NCBI RefSeq assembly: GCF_030269665.1
Contig: NZ_BSTS01000024.1
Span: 1 to 64,000 of the forward strand
Origin: Actinomycetospora sp. NBRC 106375
GTDB lineage: Bacteria > Actinomycetota > Actinomycetes > Mycobacteriales > Pseudonocardiaceae
Reading direction: 5' to 3'
Length of the DNA: 64,000 nucleotides
Shown here: piece by piece, positions 36,038 to 44,873 of the stretch
How the letters are laid out: each line of letters opens with the position of its first letter
Position numbering within the stretch: the stretch's first letter is position 1
The notes under the pieces: model-generated
What the model saw: the letters and a program-made list of their open reading frames with translations, nothing else
What the model was told of the DNA's origin: nothing
Databases searched by the model: none
Translations under genes and position numbers: made by a program

Positions 36038-39000
36038 GTGAGCCCCGCATCCGCCGACGCGGCCGGCCCCCGCCGGATCGTCGGGCGCTACCGCCTCGAG
36101 CACGAGCTCGGCCGCGGTGCCATGGGCACGGTGTGGTCCGCGTACGACGAGGTCCTGCACCGTCCCGTCGCCGTCAAGGAGGTGCGCCTGTCGTCCGTCC
36201 CGGTCGGCGAGCGCGCCATCGTGCGCGAGCGCACCCTGCGCGAGGCACGGGCCACCGCGATGCTCTCCCACCCCAACGTCGTCACGCTCTACGACGTCGT
36301 CGAGGTGGCCTCCGAGCCCTACGTCGTCATGGAGCTGCTGCCCTCGCGCAGCCTCGCCAGCTACATCGGCGAGCGCGGGACCCTCAGCCAGCCCGAGGCC
36401 GCCGAGATCGGGTCGGCCGTGGCGTCGGCCCTGCAGACCGCGCACCGGGCGGGCATCACCCACCGTGACGTCAAGCCCGGCAACGTCCTGATCGGCGAGA
36501 ACGGGCAGATCAAGCTCACCGACTTCGGCATCGCCCGCAACGCCGCTGAGCAGTCCATGACGCAGACCGGCACGGTGCTGGGCTCGCCCCCGTACATCGC
36601 ACCCGAGGTCGCGATGGGCCGCGCGGTCGGTCCCGCCGCCGACCTGTGGGGGCTCGGCGCCACGCTCTTCGCCTGTCTGGAGGGACGCCCGCCGTACGAC
36701 GCGGGCGACCCGGTCGGCACGGTCACCGAGGTCGTGCACGGCGAGGTCCCGGTGCCCTCGGGCCGCGGTCCGGTGGTCGACGTCGTCCGCGGGCTGATGG
36801 TCAAGGACCCGACGCTGCGCATGCCGCTCGCGGCCGTGCGCCGGCGCCTGCGCCCGCTGCTCTCCGACCCCGAGGGACCCGTCCTCGCCGCGCCCGTCTC
36901 GCCGCGCACGGCCGCCTTCCGCCTGCCGCCGCAGGGCGCCCCGAGCGACCAGGCGGGTCTGATCCCGGTCCCCGGCCAGCAGCCGTCCGGCCCCCCCTCG
37001 GGACCCACGCCCCGGCCCCCGGGAAAGGGCCCGGCGGGCACGCTCGTCGAGGGCTCGCCCGACCAGCCCTCGCCCGGCCCGCGGCCACGCACCGACCGGC
37101 GCCCCTCACCCGGCCCGCGCACGGGTCCGGAGGCGACGCCCGCGGCCGCGGCGGCTGCGGCGGCGTCGGCGTCGGCGTCGGCGATCGAGGAGAAGGGCGA
37201 GACGGCGCCCGCCGAGGAGCCGGAGACCGCGGAGAAGCGGGTTGACGCCGGTGGAGCACCGGCCACGGACGTCCCGGGCCCGCCCGCCGGCGGCGAACAG
37301 GACGCGACACCACCGGGTGACGAGTCCGGGGACACGCCCGCGGCGGCGTCCGACGCGGCGGTCGCGGCGACCGGCACGGAGCCCGCCGGCGCGGAGGACA
37401 CACCGGACGCGGCGGCCTCCCGGGCGGCGGCGGCCGCGGAGCCCGAGGACGCGGAACCGGCGGGATCGGCCGGCGCGACCTCCCCGGCCGCCGGGACATC
37501 CGACGACGAGGACGCCCCGGCCGGCGGGGACGGCGCGGGGCGGGGCGCCGAGAAGGGCGCCGGCGACACCGATGGCGCCGACGCCGACGGTGCCGACGGC
37601 GTGGGGCCCGCGGCGGTGGCCGCCGGCGCGGCCGTGGCCGCCGCCGGTGCCGCGGCACGGACGACGGCCGGCGACGGGGCCGAGGCGGACGCCGAGAACG
37701 AGGCGGCCGACGCCGCCGGCGAGGCGGCCGAGGCCGGCGCGACGCCCGGTGGGCAGCCCGCCGCCGGGGACGGGGACGCCACGGGGGACGACGCCGCGGA
37801 CCCGATGGCGACCGTGGAGCGCGCCGACGGCGTGACGCCGGACCCGGCCGGCGCCCGCCCGGACGCCGCGGTGGACGCGCCCGACGAGGCGGCGGACCGG
37901 GGCACCGCGACGCCCACCGGCACGACCACCGGCACGACCACTGGCGCCACCAGCGGCGACGCCCCTGGGACGACCACCGGCACGTCCACCGGCTCGGCCG
38001 CCGGCACGTCCACCGGCTCGACCATCGGCGAGACCTCCGACGGGACCACCGACGACGCCCCCGACAAGGCCTCGGCCGAGGCGACGGACGAGGCCGCCCC
38101 GAAGGGCTCGTCCGAGGCCGCCGACGAGACCACGGGGACGACGTCGGACACGTCCGACGCCGGCGACCGGGACGCCGCCGACGCCTCCGCCGACGCCTCC
38201 GCCGGCGCCACGGGCACGGCCTCCGGGAAGACCCCGGACGACGAGGACGAGGCCGGGGACGAGACCGCCGACCGGGTCACCGACCCGAAGGCCGGCGCCG
38301 CGACGGGGACGGCCGGCAACGGTGCCGCCGCGCGCGGGCCGTCACCACCGAGCGATGCCGAGACGACGATGGTCGGCCCGCGGGTGCCCGCGTCGGAGGA
38401 CGTGACGCGGACCGTGCGGCGCCCGCCGCCGCCCCCGCCGCGCACCGGCCCGCCCGGCCGCTGGACGCCGCCGGGCGGGGCACCGGCGCCCGCGTGGCGA
38501 CCGGCCCCACCGCGCCCGGCCGCGGCGGGCACCGGCACCGGGTCCACCCAGGGCGGCCCGGGCCAGCCGCTGGCGGCCGATCCCGGGCCCCTGCCGTTCA
38601 CGCCGTCCCCGCACCCGCCGGCCCCGCCGAAGCGCTCGCCGTGGGCCGTCGTCGCCGTCGTCGCGCTGCTGGTGCTCATGGCGGCGCTCGGAGCGGTCGG
38701 CGCCTACGCCCTGACGCGGTCGCTGGCCGGCCAGGGTCCGCTCACGTCGACCCTGCGCCCGGCGGGGCCGGAGGTCGCGAACACCCTGCTCATCGCGCAC
38801 GCCGACACCGACGAGCGCTACAGCGGCACCGGGCTGGGGTTCAGCGCCCTGGTGCCCGCGAACTGGCAGCAGTTCCGGCTGGAGCAGCAGGGCGGCGACA
38901 TCGCCGTGCGGTTCGTCTCCCCGTCCGCGGACCGGGAGCTGCGCGTCGACCGCGTCGTCGGCTTCTACCCCGCCCAGCGGGCGTCCGACTACGCCGCGCT

Positions 39001-39268
39001 CCTCGCGCGTCCCGCGAGTCTCGGCGTCGACGGGAGCAGCGTCGGGCCCCTGGAGGCCGTCGGCACGGCGGCGCCGGGCCGGGAGCCGCCCCAGCAGATC
39101 GTCTACCGCACCGCGTCCGGCCCCGACGACCGGACGACGTGGACGCGGCTCGTGCCCTCGGGCAACGACCTGTGGGTGGTGCGCCTGACCACCCCGAGCA
39201 CCGACACGGCCGGGGCGGTCGAGCAGTTCCGGGCCGTGGCCGACAGCTTCGCCGCACCGCCCCCCTAG
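36038..39268 (+). CDS. Membrane Ser/Thr protein kinase with very long disordered linker
   Basis: A 1076-residue receptor-type kinase. Residues ~10-275 are a Hanks-type kinase with all key residues: GRGAMGTVW, Lys in PVAVKEV (~46), [11 protein letters not shown] (Asp ~144) and DFGIAR (Asp ~162). Residues ~300-860 are low-complexity sequence of Ala, Asp, Glu, Thr and Gly, including many TGTTTG-like repeats. One membrane helix (~868-890) is followed by an extracellular domain of ~180 residues without PASTA repeats. The GTG start overlaps the stop of a three-codon frame. PNP begins 10 bases downstream. The signal and substrates are unknown. Confidence 0.9.
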   Translation: MSPASADAAGPRRIVGRYRLEHELGRGAMGTVWSAYDEVLHRPVAVKEVRLSSVPVGERAIVRERTLREARATAMLSHPNVVTLYDVVEVASEPYVVMELLPSRSLASYIGERGTLSQPEAAEIGSAVASALQTAHRAGITHRDVKPGNVLIGENGQIKLTDFGIARNAAEQSMTQTGTVLGSPPYIAPEVAMGRAVGPAADLWGLGATLFACLEGRPPYDAGDPVGTVTEVVHGEVPVPSGRGPVVDVVRGLMVKDPTLRMPLAAVRRRLRPLLSDPEGPVLAAPVSPRTAAFRLPPQGAPSDQAGLIPVPGQQPSGPPSGPTPRPPGKGPAGTLVEGSPDQPSPGPRPRTDRRPSPGPRTGPEATPAAAAAAAASASASAIEEKGETAPAEEPETAEKRVDAGGAPATDVPGPPAGGEQDATPPGDESGDTPAAASDAAVAATGTEPAGAEDTPDAAASRAAAAAEPEDAEPAGSAGATSPAAGTSDDEDAPAGGDGAGRGAEKGAGDTDGADADGADGVGPAAVAAGAAVAAAGAAARTTAGDGAEADAENEAADAAGEAAEAGATPGGQPAAGDGDATGDDAADPMATVERADGVTPDPAGARPDAAVDAPDEAADRGTATPTGTTTGTTTGATSGDAPGTTTGTSTGSAAGTSTGSTIGETSDGTTDDAPDKASAEATDEAAPKGSSEAADETTGTTSDTSDAGDRDAADASADASAGATGTASGKTPDDEDEAGDETADRVTDPKAGAATGTAGNGAAARGPSPPSDAETTMVGPRVPASEDVTRTVRRPPPPPPRTGPPGRWTPPGGAPAPAWRPAPPRPAAAGTGTGSTQGGPGQPLAADPGPLPFTPSPHPPAPPKRSPWAVVAVVALLVLMAALGAVGAYALTRSLAGQGPLTSTLRPAGPEVANTLLIAHADTDERYSGTGLGFSALVPANWQQFRLEQQGGDIAVRFVSPSADRELRVDRVVGFYPAQRASDYAALLARPASLGVDGSSVGPLEAVGTAAPGREPPQQIVYRTASGPDDRTTWTRLVPSGNDLWVVRLTTPSTDTAGAVEQFRAVADSFAAPPP

Positions 39269-39278
39269 GCTCCGCGCG

Positions 39279-40109
39279 ATGACGGAGATCGACCCCCTGG
39301 TCCCCGCGCTGCCCGCGCCCGAGGACGCCGCCGCCGAGCTGGCGAAACGCACCGGCGCCCTGACCCACGACGTCGCCGTGGTGCTCGGCTCCGGCTGGCG
39401 CGCCGCGGCGGACGCGTTCGGTCCGCCGGTCGCCGAGATCCCGGTCGCGGAGCTGCCCGGGTTCACCCCGCCCGGCGCGCCCGACCACGCGGGCGTGGCC
39501 CGGTCGGTCGACGTCGGCGGCCACCGTGTGCTGATCCTGCTGGGGCGCACGCACCTCTACGAGGGCTACAGCCCGGCGCAGGTCGTGCACCCGGTGCGGA
39601 CCGCGTGCGCCGCCGGCGCCCGCACCGTCGTGCTCACCAACGCCGCGGGCGGCATCGACCCGTCGTACGCCGTCGGGCAACCGGTCCTGGTGTCCGACCA
39701 CCTCAACCTCACGACGAGCTCGCCGCTGATCGGGCCGGACTTCGTCGACCTCACCGACGCCTACGACCCGGGCCTGCGGGCCCTCGCGCGCGAGATCGAC
39801 CCCGACCTCGTCGAGGGCGTCTACGCCGGGCTGCGGGGCCCGCACTTCGAGACCCCGGCCGAGATCCGCATGCTGCGGACGCTGGGCGCGGACCTCGTGG
39901 GGATGTCGACGGTGCTGGAGACGATCGCGGCGCGGGCGGCGGGCGCGCGGGTCGCCGCGGTGGCGCTGGTCAGCAACCCCGCAGCCGGCACGGTCGACGC
40001 GCCGATCGACCACCTCGCGGTGATCGACGCCGTGCACGCCGCGGCCGCCCGCACCGGCACGCTGCTCGCGCGCCTCGTCCGGGCCACGCTGGAGGACCCC
40101 GACCGATGA
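39279..40109 (+). CDS. Purine-nucleoside phosphorylase
   Basis: A 276-residue trimeric-type (class II) purine nucleoside phosphorylase that splits inosine or guanosine with phosphate for purine salvage. Signatures are VVLGSGW (phosphate site), [38 protein letters not shown] and [12 protein letters not shown], with the base-binding VSNPAAG near the C-terminus. In M. tuberculosis the equivalent (deoD, Rv3307) follows the amidohydrolase genes. Its stop overlaps the next start (ATGA). Confidence 0.95.
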   Translation: MTEIDPLVPALPAPEDAAAELAKRTGALTHDVAVVLGSGWRAAADAFGPPVAEIPVAELPGFTPPGAPDHAGVARSVDVGGHRVLILLGRTHLYEGYSPAQVVHPVRTACAAGARTVVLTNAAGGIDPSYAVGQPVLVSDHLNLTTSSPLIGPDFVDLTDAYDPGLRALAREIDPDLVEGVYAGLRGPHFETPAEIRMLRTLGADLVGMSTVLETIAARAAGARVAAVALVSNPAAGTVDAPIDHLAVIDAVHAAAARTGTLLARLVRATLEDPDR

Positions 40110-40582
40110 CCCGGCTGCTGGTGGTGCACCACACCCCCTCGCCGAGCCTGCACGAGCTGCTCACGGCCGTGCTGGAGGGCGCCGGCACCGACGAGATCGA
40201 GGCCGACGTGGAGGTCGTGGCCCGCCCGGCCCTGACCGCCGGCGCGGCGGACGCGCTCGACTGCGACGCCGTCGTGCTCGGCACCCCGGCGAACATCGGG
40301 ACGATGTCGGGCGCGCTCAAGCACTTCTTCGACCAGGTCTACTACCCGTGCCTCGACCAGACCGCGGGACGGCCGTTCGGCCTGTACGTGCACGGCGGGT
40401 CGGACACCGCGGGCGCGGTGCGCGACATCCTGCGGATCACCGGTGCGCTGGGCTGGGAGCAGGTCGCCGAGGTCTGTGAGTCCACGGGCGAGATCGGCAC
40501 CGCCGAGCGCGAGGCGGCGTGGGAGCTGGGCGCCACCGTCGCGCTCCAGGCGGCGGAGCGAACGGGGACTTCGCGCGCATAG
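40106..40582 (+). CDS. Flavodoxin-like NAD(P)H-dependent reductase
   Basis: A 158-residue flavodoxin-fold protein with FMN-binding loops [38 protein letters not shown] and [13 protein letters not shown]. It probably reduces a quinone or a similar acceptor. It is translationally coupled to the phosphorylase gene by an ATGA overlap. The last seven residues and the stop are encoded by an interspersed repeat (40561-40594), so the natural C-terminus may have been altered when that repeat arrived. Confidence 0.88.
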   Translation: MTRLLVVHHTPSPSLHELLTAVLEGAGTDEIEADVEVVARPALTAGAADALDCDAVVLGTPANIGTMSGALKHFFDQVYYPCLDQTAGRPFGLYVHGGSDTAGAVRDILRITGALGWEQVAEVCESTGEIGTAEREAAWELGATVALQAAERTGTSRA

Positions 40583-40594
40583 ACGCAGCGAACG
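40561..40594 (+). repeat. Interspersed repeat, copy 1
   Basis: AACGGGGACTTCG, then GCGC, TAGA and GCAGCGA are shared in the same register with 59558-59591. The element supplies the TAG stop of the flavodoxin-like gene at 40580-40582. The GC-rich sequence that follows up to 40660 is the leader of the next gene. Confidence 0.65.
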
Positions 40595-40660
40595 CCACGT
40601 TCGCCGCAACCCGGCAGGGCTCGCGGGCATGTGTGGGCGCGCGCGGGCGTTGGCGGGGGC

Positions 40661-41596
40661 ATGACATCGCGAGCCGTGCAGTACAGGCGTTTCGGCGGGC
40701 CCGAGGTCCTCGAGGTCGTCGACCGTGAGGACCCGGTGCCCGGCGAGGGCCAGGTCCGCCTCGCCGTGCGCGCCGCGGCGGTGAACCCGCTCGACTGGAA
40801 GCTCCGCTCCGGCGGGATGGCCAAGGAGGACGCCCCGCCGCAGCCACGCGTGCCCGGGTTCGACGTCGCCGGGGTCGTCGAGGCGGTCGGGGACGGCGTC
40901 ACGACGCTCGCCGTGGGCGACGAGGTGCTGGGCAAGTCGGTCGGCGGGGCCTACGCGGAGAAGGCGCTGGCCGACGCGAAGGCGCTGGTGCGCAAGCCCG
41001 CCGAGGTGTCGTGGGAGGTGGCCGCGTCGCTGCCCGTCGTCATCACGACGGCCTACCGGGCGCTCGCCGCGCTGGGCCTGGGCGAGGGCGACCACACCGG
41101 CACCACGCTGATCGTCGACGGAGCGTCGGGCGGGGTCGGCGTCTATGCCGTCCAGCTGGCCGTCTCGCGCGGCGCGACCGTGGTCGGCACCGCGAGCCCG
41201 GCCCACCAGGACGAGGTCCGCGCGGTCGGGGCGACGCCGGTGGTCTACGGCGACGGGCTCGTCGACCGGGTCCGCGCGATGGCCCCGCAGGGTGTCGACC
41301 TCGCGTTCGAGACCGCGGGCAAGGGCGCCCTGCGCGACCTCGTGACGCTCGTCGGCTCGCCCGAGAAGGCCATCACGATCGCCGACTACGCGGGGTCCCA
41401 GGAGCTGGGCGTCGTGTTCACCTCCGGCGGCGACCCCGACGAGGAGACGCGGGCGCTGGCCGACGGCGTGGCCCGCGTCGCCGACGGCCGATTCCGCACC
41501 ACCGCCGTCGTCACCTACCCCCTGGACCAGGCCGGCCAGGCCCAGGACGACAACCAGCACGGCCGCGTCAGCGGCAAGCTCGTCCTGGTCCCGTAG
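40661..41596 (+). CDS. NADP-dependent medium-chain oxidoreductase (quinone-reductase type)
   Basis: A 311-residue zinc-independent medium-chain dehydrogenase/reductase. It has the N-terminal GroES-like part (MTSRAVQYRRFGGPEVLEVV, AVNPLDWKLRSGG, PGFDVAGVVEAVG) and the NADP Rossmann motif DGASGGVGVYAVQLA (~residues 153-167). It should reduce a quinone or an activated enone. The ATG at 40661 matches the usual family N-terminus and is preceded by GCGGGGGC. It ends a few bases before a hairpin shared with rsmI. Confidence 0.92.
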   Translation: MTSRAVQYRRFGGPEVLEVVDREDPVPGEGQVRLAVRAAAVNPLDWKLRSGGMAKEDAPPQPRVPGFDVAGVVEAVGDGVTTLAVGDEVLGKSVGGAYAEKALADAKALVRKPAEVSWEVAASLPVVITTAYRALAALGLGEGDHTGTTLIVDGASGGVGVYAVQLAVSRGATVVGTASPAHQDEVRAVGATPVVYGDGLVDRVRAMAPQGVDLAFETAGKGALRDLVTLVGSPEKAITIADYAGSQELGVVFTSGGDPDEETRALADGVARVADGRFRTTAVVTYPLDQAGQAQDDNQHGRVSGKLVLVP

Positions 41597-41600
41597 GTAT

Positions 41601-41640
41601 GTGAGCAGTTGGCGCCCTCATGGGGTCGCCAACTACTCAC
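41601..41640. terminator. Bidirectional terminator-like hairpin, REP-like
   Basis: GTGAGCAGTTGGCG (41601-41614) pairs with CGCCAACTACTCAC (41627-41640) over 14 bases with one mismatch, around a 12-base loop. It lies four bases after the oxidoreductase stop, and the rsmI stop (41633-41635) falls inside the right arm, so it can act on both transcripts. Confidence 0.7.
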
Positions 41641-42490
41641 GTGCCCGGAGCGCCGCGTCGTAGAGGGCCTTGGTGGAGACGCCGTGGGCCTCGCCGACCT
41701 CGCGCGCGGCGTCGCGCATCTTGCGCCCGTCCGCCACGAGCCCGAGCACCTCCGCCGCGAGGTCCTCGGGCTCGGGCGTCACCGGCGTCGCGGGGGCGAG
41801 CACCACCGTGATCTCGCCGAGCACGTCGCGCGCGGACGCCCAGGCCGAGACCTCCGCGAGCGAGCCGCGCACGACCTCCTCGTGGGTCTTCGTCAGCTCC
41901 CGGCAGATCGCCGCGCGGCGCTCCCCGCCCAGTTCGGCGACCGCGACCACCAGCAGCGACGCGAGCCGGCGCGGCGACTCGAAGAAGATCGTCGTCCGCG
42001 TCTCGGCGGCCAGCGTCCGCAGCCAGGTGCGCCGCGGCCGGTCGTCGCGCGGCGCGAAGCCCTCGAAGCAGAACCGGTCGCTCGGCAGGCCCGAGACGGC
42101 GAGCGCCGCGAGCACCGCGGACGGGCCGGGCAGGCAGCGCACGGGCAGGCCGGCCCCGACGCAGGCGGTCACGACGCGGTAGCCGGGGTCGGACACGACC
42201 GGCATCCCCCCGTCGCTGACCACCAGCACCGTCGCGCCGTCGCGGATCGCCGCGACCAGCTCCGGCGTCCGGCCGCGCTCGGCCCGCTCGTCGAACCGCA
42301 CCAGGCGCCCGCCGACCGTGACGCCCAGCGACGCGGCCAGGCGCCCCAGGCGTCGCGTGTCCTCGGCGGCGACCACGTCGGCCGTGGCCAGGGCGTCGCG
42401 CAGGCGCGCCGAGGCGTCCGCGGGGTCCCCGAGCGGGACACCAGCCAGAAGGAGGACCCCCTCCGACACCCCGTCCGACACCGCCGCCAC
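41633..42490 (-). CDS. rsmI: 16S rRNA 2'-O-ribose methyltransferase (C1402), RsmI
   Basis: A 285-residue tetrapyrrole-methylase-fold enzyme that methylates the ribose of C1402 in 16S rRNA. Signatures are LLLAGVPLGDPADAS, AAEDTRRLGRLAASLG, VVSDGGMPVVSDPGYRVV, GPSAVLAALAVSGLPSDRF, FFESPRRLASLL and CRELTKTHEEVVRG. The GTG at 42490 is supported by TAGGGT (minus strand 42503-42498), a -10 box ending seven bases before it; the GTG at 42481 is the alternative. It is divergent from pmt, as in M. tuberculosis. Confidence 0.93.
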   Translation of the reverse strand: MAAVSDGVSEGVLLLAGVPLGDPADASARLRDALATADVVAAEDTRRLGRLAASLGVTVGGRLVRFDERAERGRTPELVAAIRDGATVLVVSDGGMPVVSDPGYRVVTACVGAGLPVRCLPGPSAVLAALAVSGLPSDRFCFEGFAPRDDRPRRTWLRTLAAETRTTIFFESPRRLASLLVVAVAELGGERRAAICRELTKTHEEVVRGSLAEVSAWASARDVLGEITVVLAPATPVTPEPEDLAAEVLGLVADGRKMRDAAREVGEAHGVSTKALYDAALRARE

Positions 42491-42515
42491 GGCGCGAACC
42501 CTACGATCGGAGCCC
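42491..42515. promoter_or_regulatory. Overlapping divergent -10 boxes for leaderless rsmI and pmt
   Basis: The whole gap is 25 bases. TAGGGT on the minus strand (42503-42498) ends seven bases before the rsmI GTG, and TACGAT on the plus strand (42502-42507) ends eight bases before the pmt GTG. The two hexamers overlap by two bases, so the polymerases should compete for the site. Their -35 regions would lie inside the opposite gene. Confidence 0.6.
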
Positions 42516-44078
42516 GTGACGGCCACCATCGCGCGCCCGGCACCCCCGCCGGCGGCTCTCCCGGCCCCCCGGGACGCCCCGGCCGTCGCGCAGCTCCTCG
42601 GGCGCCCGATGCCCACCGACCGCCTGCGCGGCTGGGTGGTCGCGCTCGTGCTCACGGTCGTGGGGGGCGTGGTCCGCTTCTGGGACATCGGCTGGCCCAG
42701 CGACCAGGGCACACCGATCTTCGACGAGAAGCACTACGTGCCCCAGTCGTGGCAGGTGCTGCGCAACGGCGGGTACGAGGACAACCCCGGCTACGAGCTC
42801 GTCGTCCACCCGCCGCTGTCGAAGCAGCTCATGGCCGTCGGCCAGTGGATCTTCGGCTACGACCCGGTGGGCTGGCGGGTCGCCTCGGCGCTCGCGGGCA
42901 CGATCTGCGTGCTCGTGATCATCCGGGCCGGGCGGCGGCTGACGCGCTCGACGCTGCTGGGCGGCCTGGCCGGCGTGCTGCTCATCGCCGACGGCGTCAG
43001 CCACGTCTCCGCGCGCGTCGGGATGATCGACATCTTCCCGACCGTCTTCGTCCTCATGGCGTTCGCCGCGCTGCTGGTCGACCGCGACGACGTGCGGTCG
43101 CGCCTGGCGGTGGTCGTCGCCGAGGGCCGGATCGCCCAGAGCGTCTACGGGCCGCGGCTCGGCGTGCGGTGGTGGCGGCTGGCCGCCGGCGTCTGCATCG
43201 GGCTCTCGCTCGCCGCGAAGTGGTCGGGCCTGTACTACATCCTCTTCTTCGGGGCCCTGCTGATCGGGTTCGACGCCGCCGCGCGCCGCGCGGCCGGGGT
43301 CGCGCGTCCGTTCGTCGGGACGCTGGTGCGCGACGTCGCCCCCGCAGTCTGGGCGTTCGTCGCGGTGCCGGTGCTCTGCTACCTCGCGAGCTGGATGCCG
43401 TGGATCGCCAGCGAGACCGGCACCGACCGCCACGCCGTCGGCCAGCAGCTCCCGGTGGGCGGACCGACGGGCCTCCTGCCGGACTGGCTGCGCGGCCTGG
43501 CGTACTACAGCACCAAGGTCCTCGAGTTCCACGCCACGCTCGACACCCCCCGCGGCAACCCGCACCCGTGGGAGTCCAAGCCGTGGACGTGGCCGATGGG
43601 TCTGCGCCCGATGCTCTACTACTACGAGTCGGGCACCGGCGAGCTCGGCTGCGGCGGGCCGTCGTGCGTCTCGGCGGTCATGCTCATCGGGACCCCGGCC
43701 CTGTGGTGGGTCTCGATCCCCGCGCTCGGCTGGTCGATCTGGCGGGTGATCACGGCGTTCGACTGGCGCCACGCCGCCGTCCTCGTCGGCTACGGCGCGG
43801 GCTTCCTGCCGTGGTTCACCAACATCGACCGGCAGATGTACTTCTTCTACATGACGCCGGTGGCGCCATTCCTGGTCCTCGCGGTCGTGCTCGCGCTCGG
43901 GGAGTTCCTGGGCCGTCGCGAACAAGGGCTCGAACGGCGGCGCACCGGCACGCTCGTCGTCGGCGTCTACACCGGCCTCGTCGTCGCGAACTTCGCCTGG
44001 CTGTGGCCGATCCTCGTCGGCACGTGGGTCACCGCGGACCGGTGGAACGCGGAGCTGTGGCTGCCGTCCTGGAAGTGA
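42516..44078 (+). CDS. pmt: Protein O-mannosyltransferase
   Basis: A 520-residue integral membrane GT39 enzyme that moves mannose from polyprenyl-phosphate-mannose to Ser/Thr of exported proteins. It has about 11 membrane helices. The catalytic acidic pair is in PIFDEKHYVPQSW (~residues 67-79, first extracytoplasmic loop), followed by VHPPLSKQLMA, ISARVGMID-like SHVSARVGMIDIFPT and SLAAKWSGLYY. The C-terminus ends with the WLPSWK typical of actinobacterial Pmt. The GTG start is supported by the -10 box eight bases upstream. Its 3' end overlaps the next gene tail to tail by 50 bases. Confidence 0.95.
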   Translation: MTATIARPAPPPAALPAPRDAPAVAQLLGRPMPTDRLRGWVVALVLTVVGGVVRFWDIGWPSDQGTPIFDEKHYVPQSWQVLRNGGYEDNPGYELVVHPPLSKQLMAVGQWIFGYDPVGWRVASALAGTICVLVIIRAGRRLTRSTLLGGLAGVLLIADGVSHVSARVGMIDIFPTVFVLMAFAALLVDRDDVRSRLAVVVAEGRIAQSVYGPRLGVRWWRLAAGVCIGLSLAAKWSGLYYILFFGALLIGFDAAARRAAGVARPFVGTLVRDVAPAVWAFVAVPVLCYLASWMPWIASETGTDRHAVGQQLPVGGPTGLLPDWLRGLAYYSTKVLEFHATLDTPRGNPHPWESKPWTWPMGLRPMLYYYESGTGELGCGGPSCVSAVMLIGTPALWWVSIPALGWSIWRVITAFDWRHAAVLVGYGAGFLPWFTNIDRQMYFFYMTPVAPFLVLAVVLALGEFLGRREQGLERRRTGTLVVGVYTGLVVANFAWLWPILVGTWVTADRWNAELWLPSWK

Positions 44079-44757
44079 CCCCGCCCCGCCACAGCGCGAC
44101 CGACACCGCGAGCAGCCACACGCACCACACGACGTAGCCCGCGAAGTTCGTCAGTCGCGCGAGGTCGACGCCGAGCGGGACGAGCACGCCGGTCGCGACG
44201 AGGGCGGCCGCGACGCACCCGGACACCGCGAGCCACCGGGCGAACCCGACCGCGACGAGCACGGTGAACACGGCGGTGAGCGCGTAGCCGAGGGTCTCGC
44301 CGATCATCTGACCGAGCCAGAAACCGAGCAGCTCGAACGTGTGCTGCGCCGACGCGCTCCCGTCGCGGGCGAGCCCCGGCACGAGCAGCACCCACCGCGA
44401 CAGGCCGACGACCTGGACCACCGCCGCCGCGATCCCGACCACCGTGATCCAGCGGCCCCGCGTCCCGCCGGCGAGGCGCCCGAGCGCGACGGCCGCCGGC
44501 GCCAGCAGGGCGGCGCCGACGACGAGCACACCGAACCAGGCGCTGACGGCACCCTGGTGCTGGCGGTGGAGCGCGAGGACCGCCTCGGTGGGTTCCGCCA
44601 GGACCTGCGGGTAGTGGAACACCGAGCCCAGCGCGGTGAACCCGGCCGCCGCGAGCAGCGCGGCCGCCGTGAGCGAGACGGCGGCGAGCCGTCGCAGGCG
44701 GGTGGTCGACGCCGGCGTCGGGGTCGTCGTGGCGGCGGTGGTGCGGAGGTCGGGCAT
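44029..44757 (-). CDS. DUF4386-like integral membrane protein
   Basis: A 242-residue membrane protein with about six helices (beginning with RRLAAVSLTAAALLAAAGF) and conserved-looking polar loops such as SRWVLLVPGLARD, a layout similar to DUF4386 proteins. The function is unknown. The ATG at 44757 has a good ribosome binding site (AGGAGCTG), which argues against the longer frame that starts at 44799. It is divergent from the second BTAD regulator, with the repeats at 44807-44846 between them, so it is a candidate target of that regulator. It overlaps the end of pmt by 50 bases. Confidence 0.75.
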   Translation of the reverse strand: MPDLRTTAATTTPTPASTTRLRRLAAVSLTAAALLAAAGFTALGSVFHYPQVLAEPTEAVLALHRQHQGAVSAWFGVLVVGAALLAPAAVALGRLAGGTRGRWITVVGIAAAVVQVVGLSRWVLLVPGLARDGSASAQHTFELLGFWLGQMIGETLGYALTAVFTVLVAVGFARWLAVSGCVAAALVATGVLVPLGVDLARLTNFAGYVVWCVWLLAVSVALWRGGVTSRTAATAPRSTGPR

Positions 44758-44806
44758 CGGGTCAGCTCCTGTCGGTCGGTGCGAGGGCCACACCGTCACG
44801 CAGAGC

Positions 44807-44846
44807 GCTGACGGGACGCTGACGACGGCGCTGACGGCTGCTGACG
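44807..44846 (+). promoter_or_regulatory. Four GCTGACG direct repeats at 10-12 bp spacing: candidate SARP-type operator
   Basis: GCTGACG occurs exactly at 44807, 44818, 44830 and 44840 (steps 11, 12, 10). TACGCT at 44862-44867 is a TANNNT box ending six bases before the GTG start at 44874, so the last repeat covers the expected -35. The gene encodes a BTAD regulator; autoregulation and control of the divergent membrane gene are inferred. Confidence 0.6.
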
Positions 44847-44873
44847 GTGCCCGATCCGGCCTACGCTGCTCAC

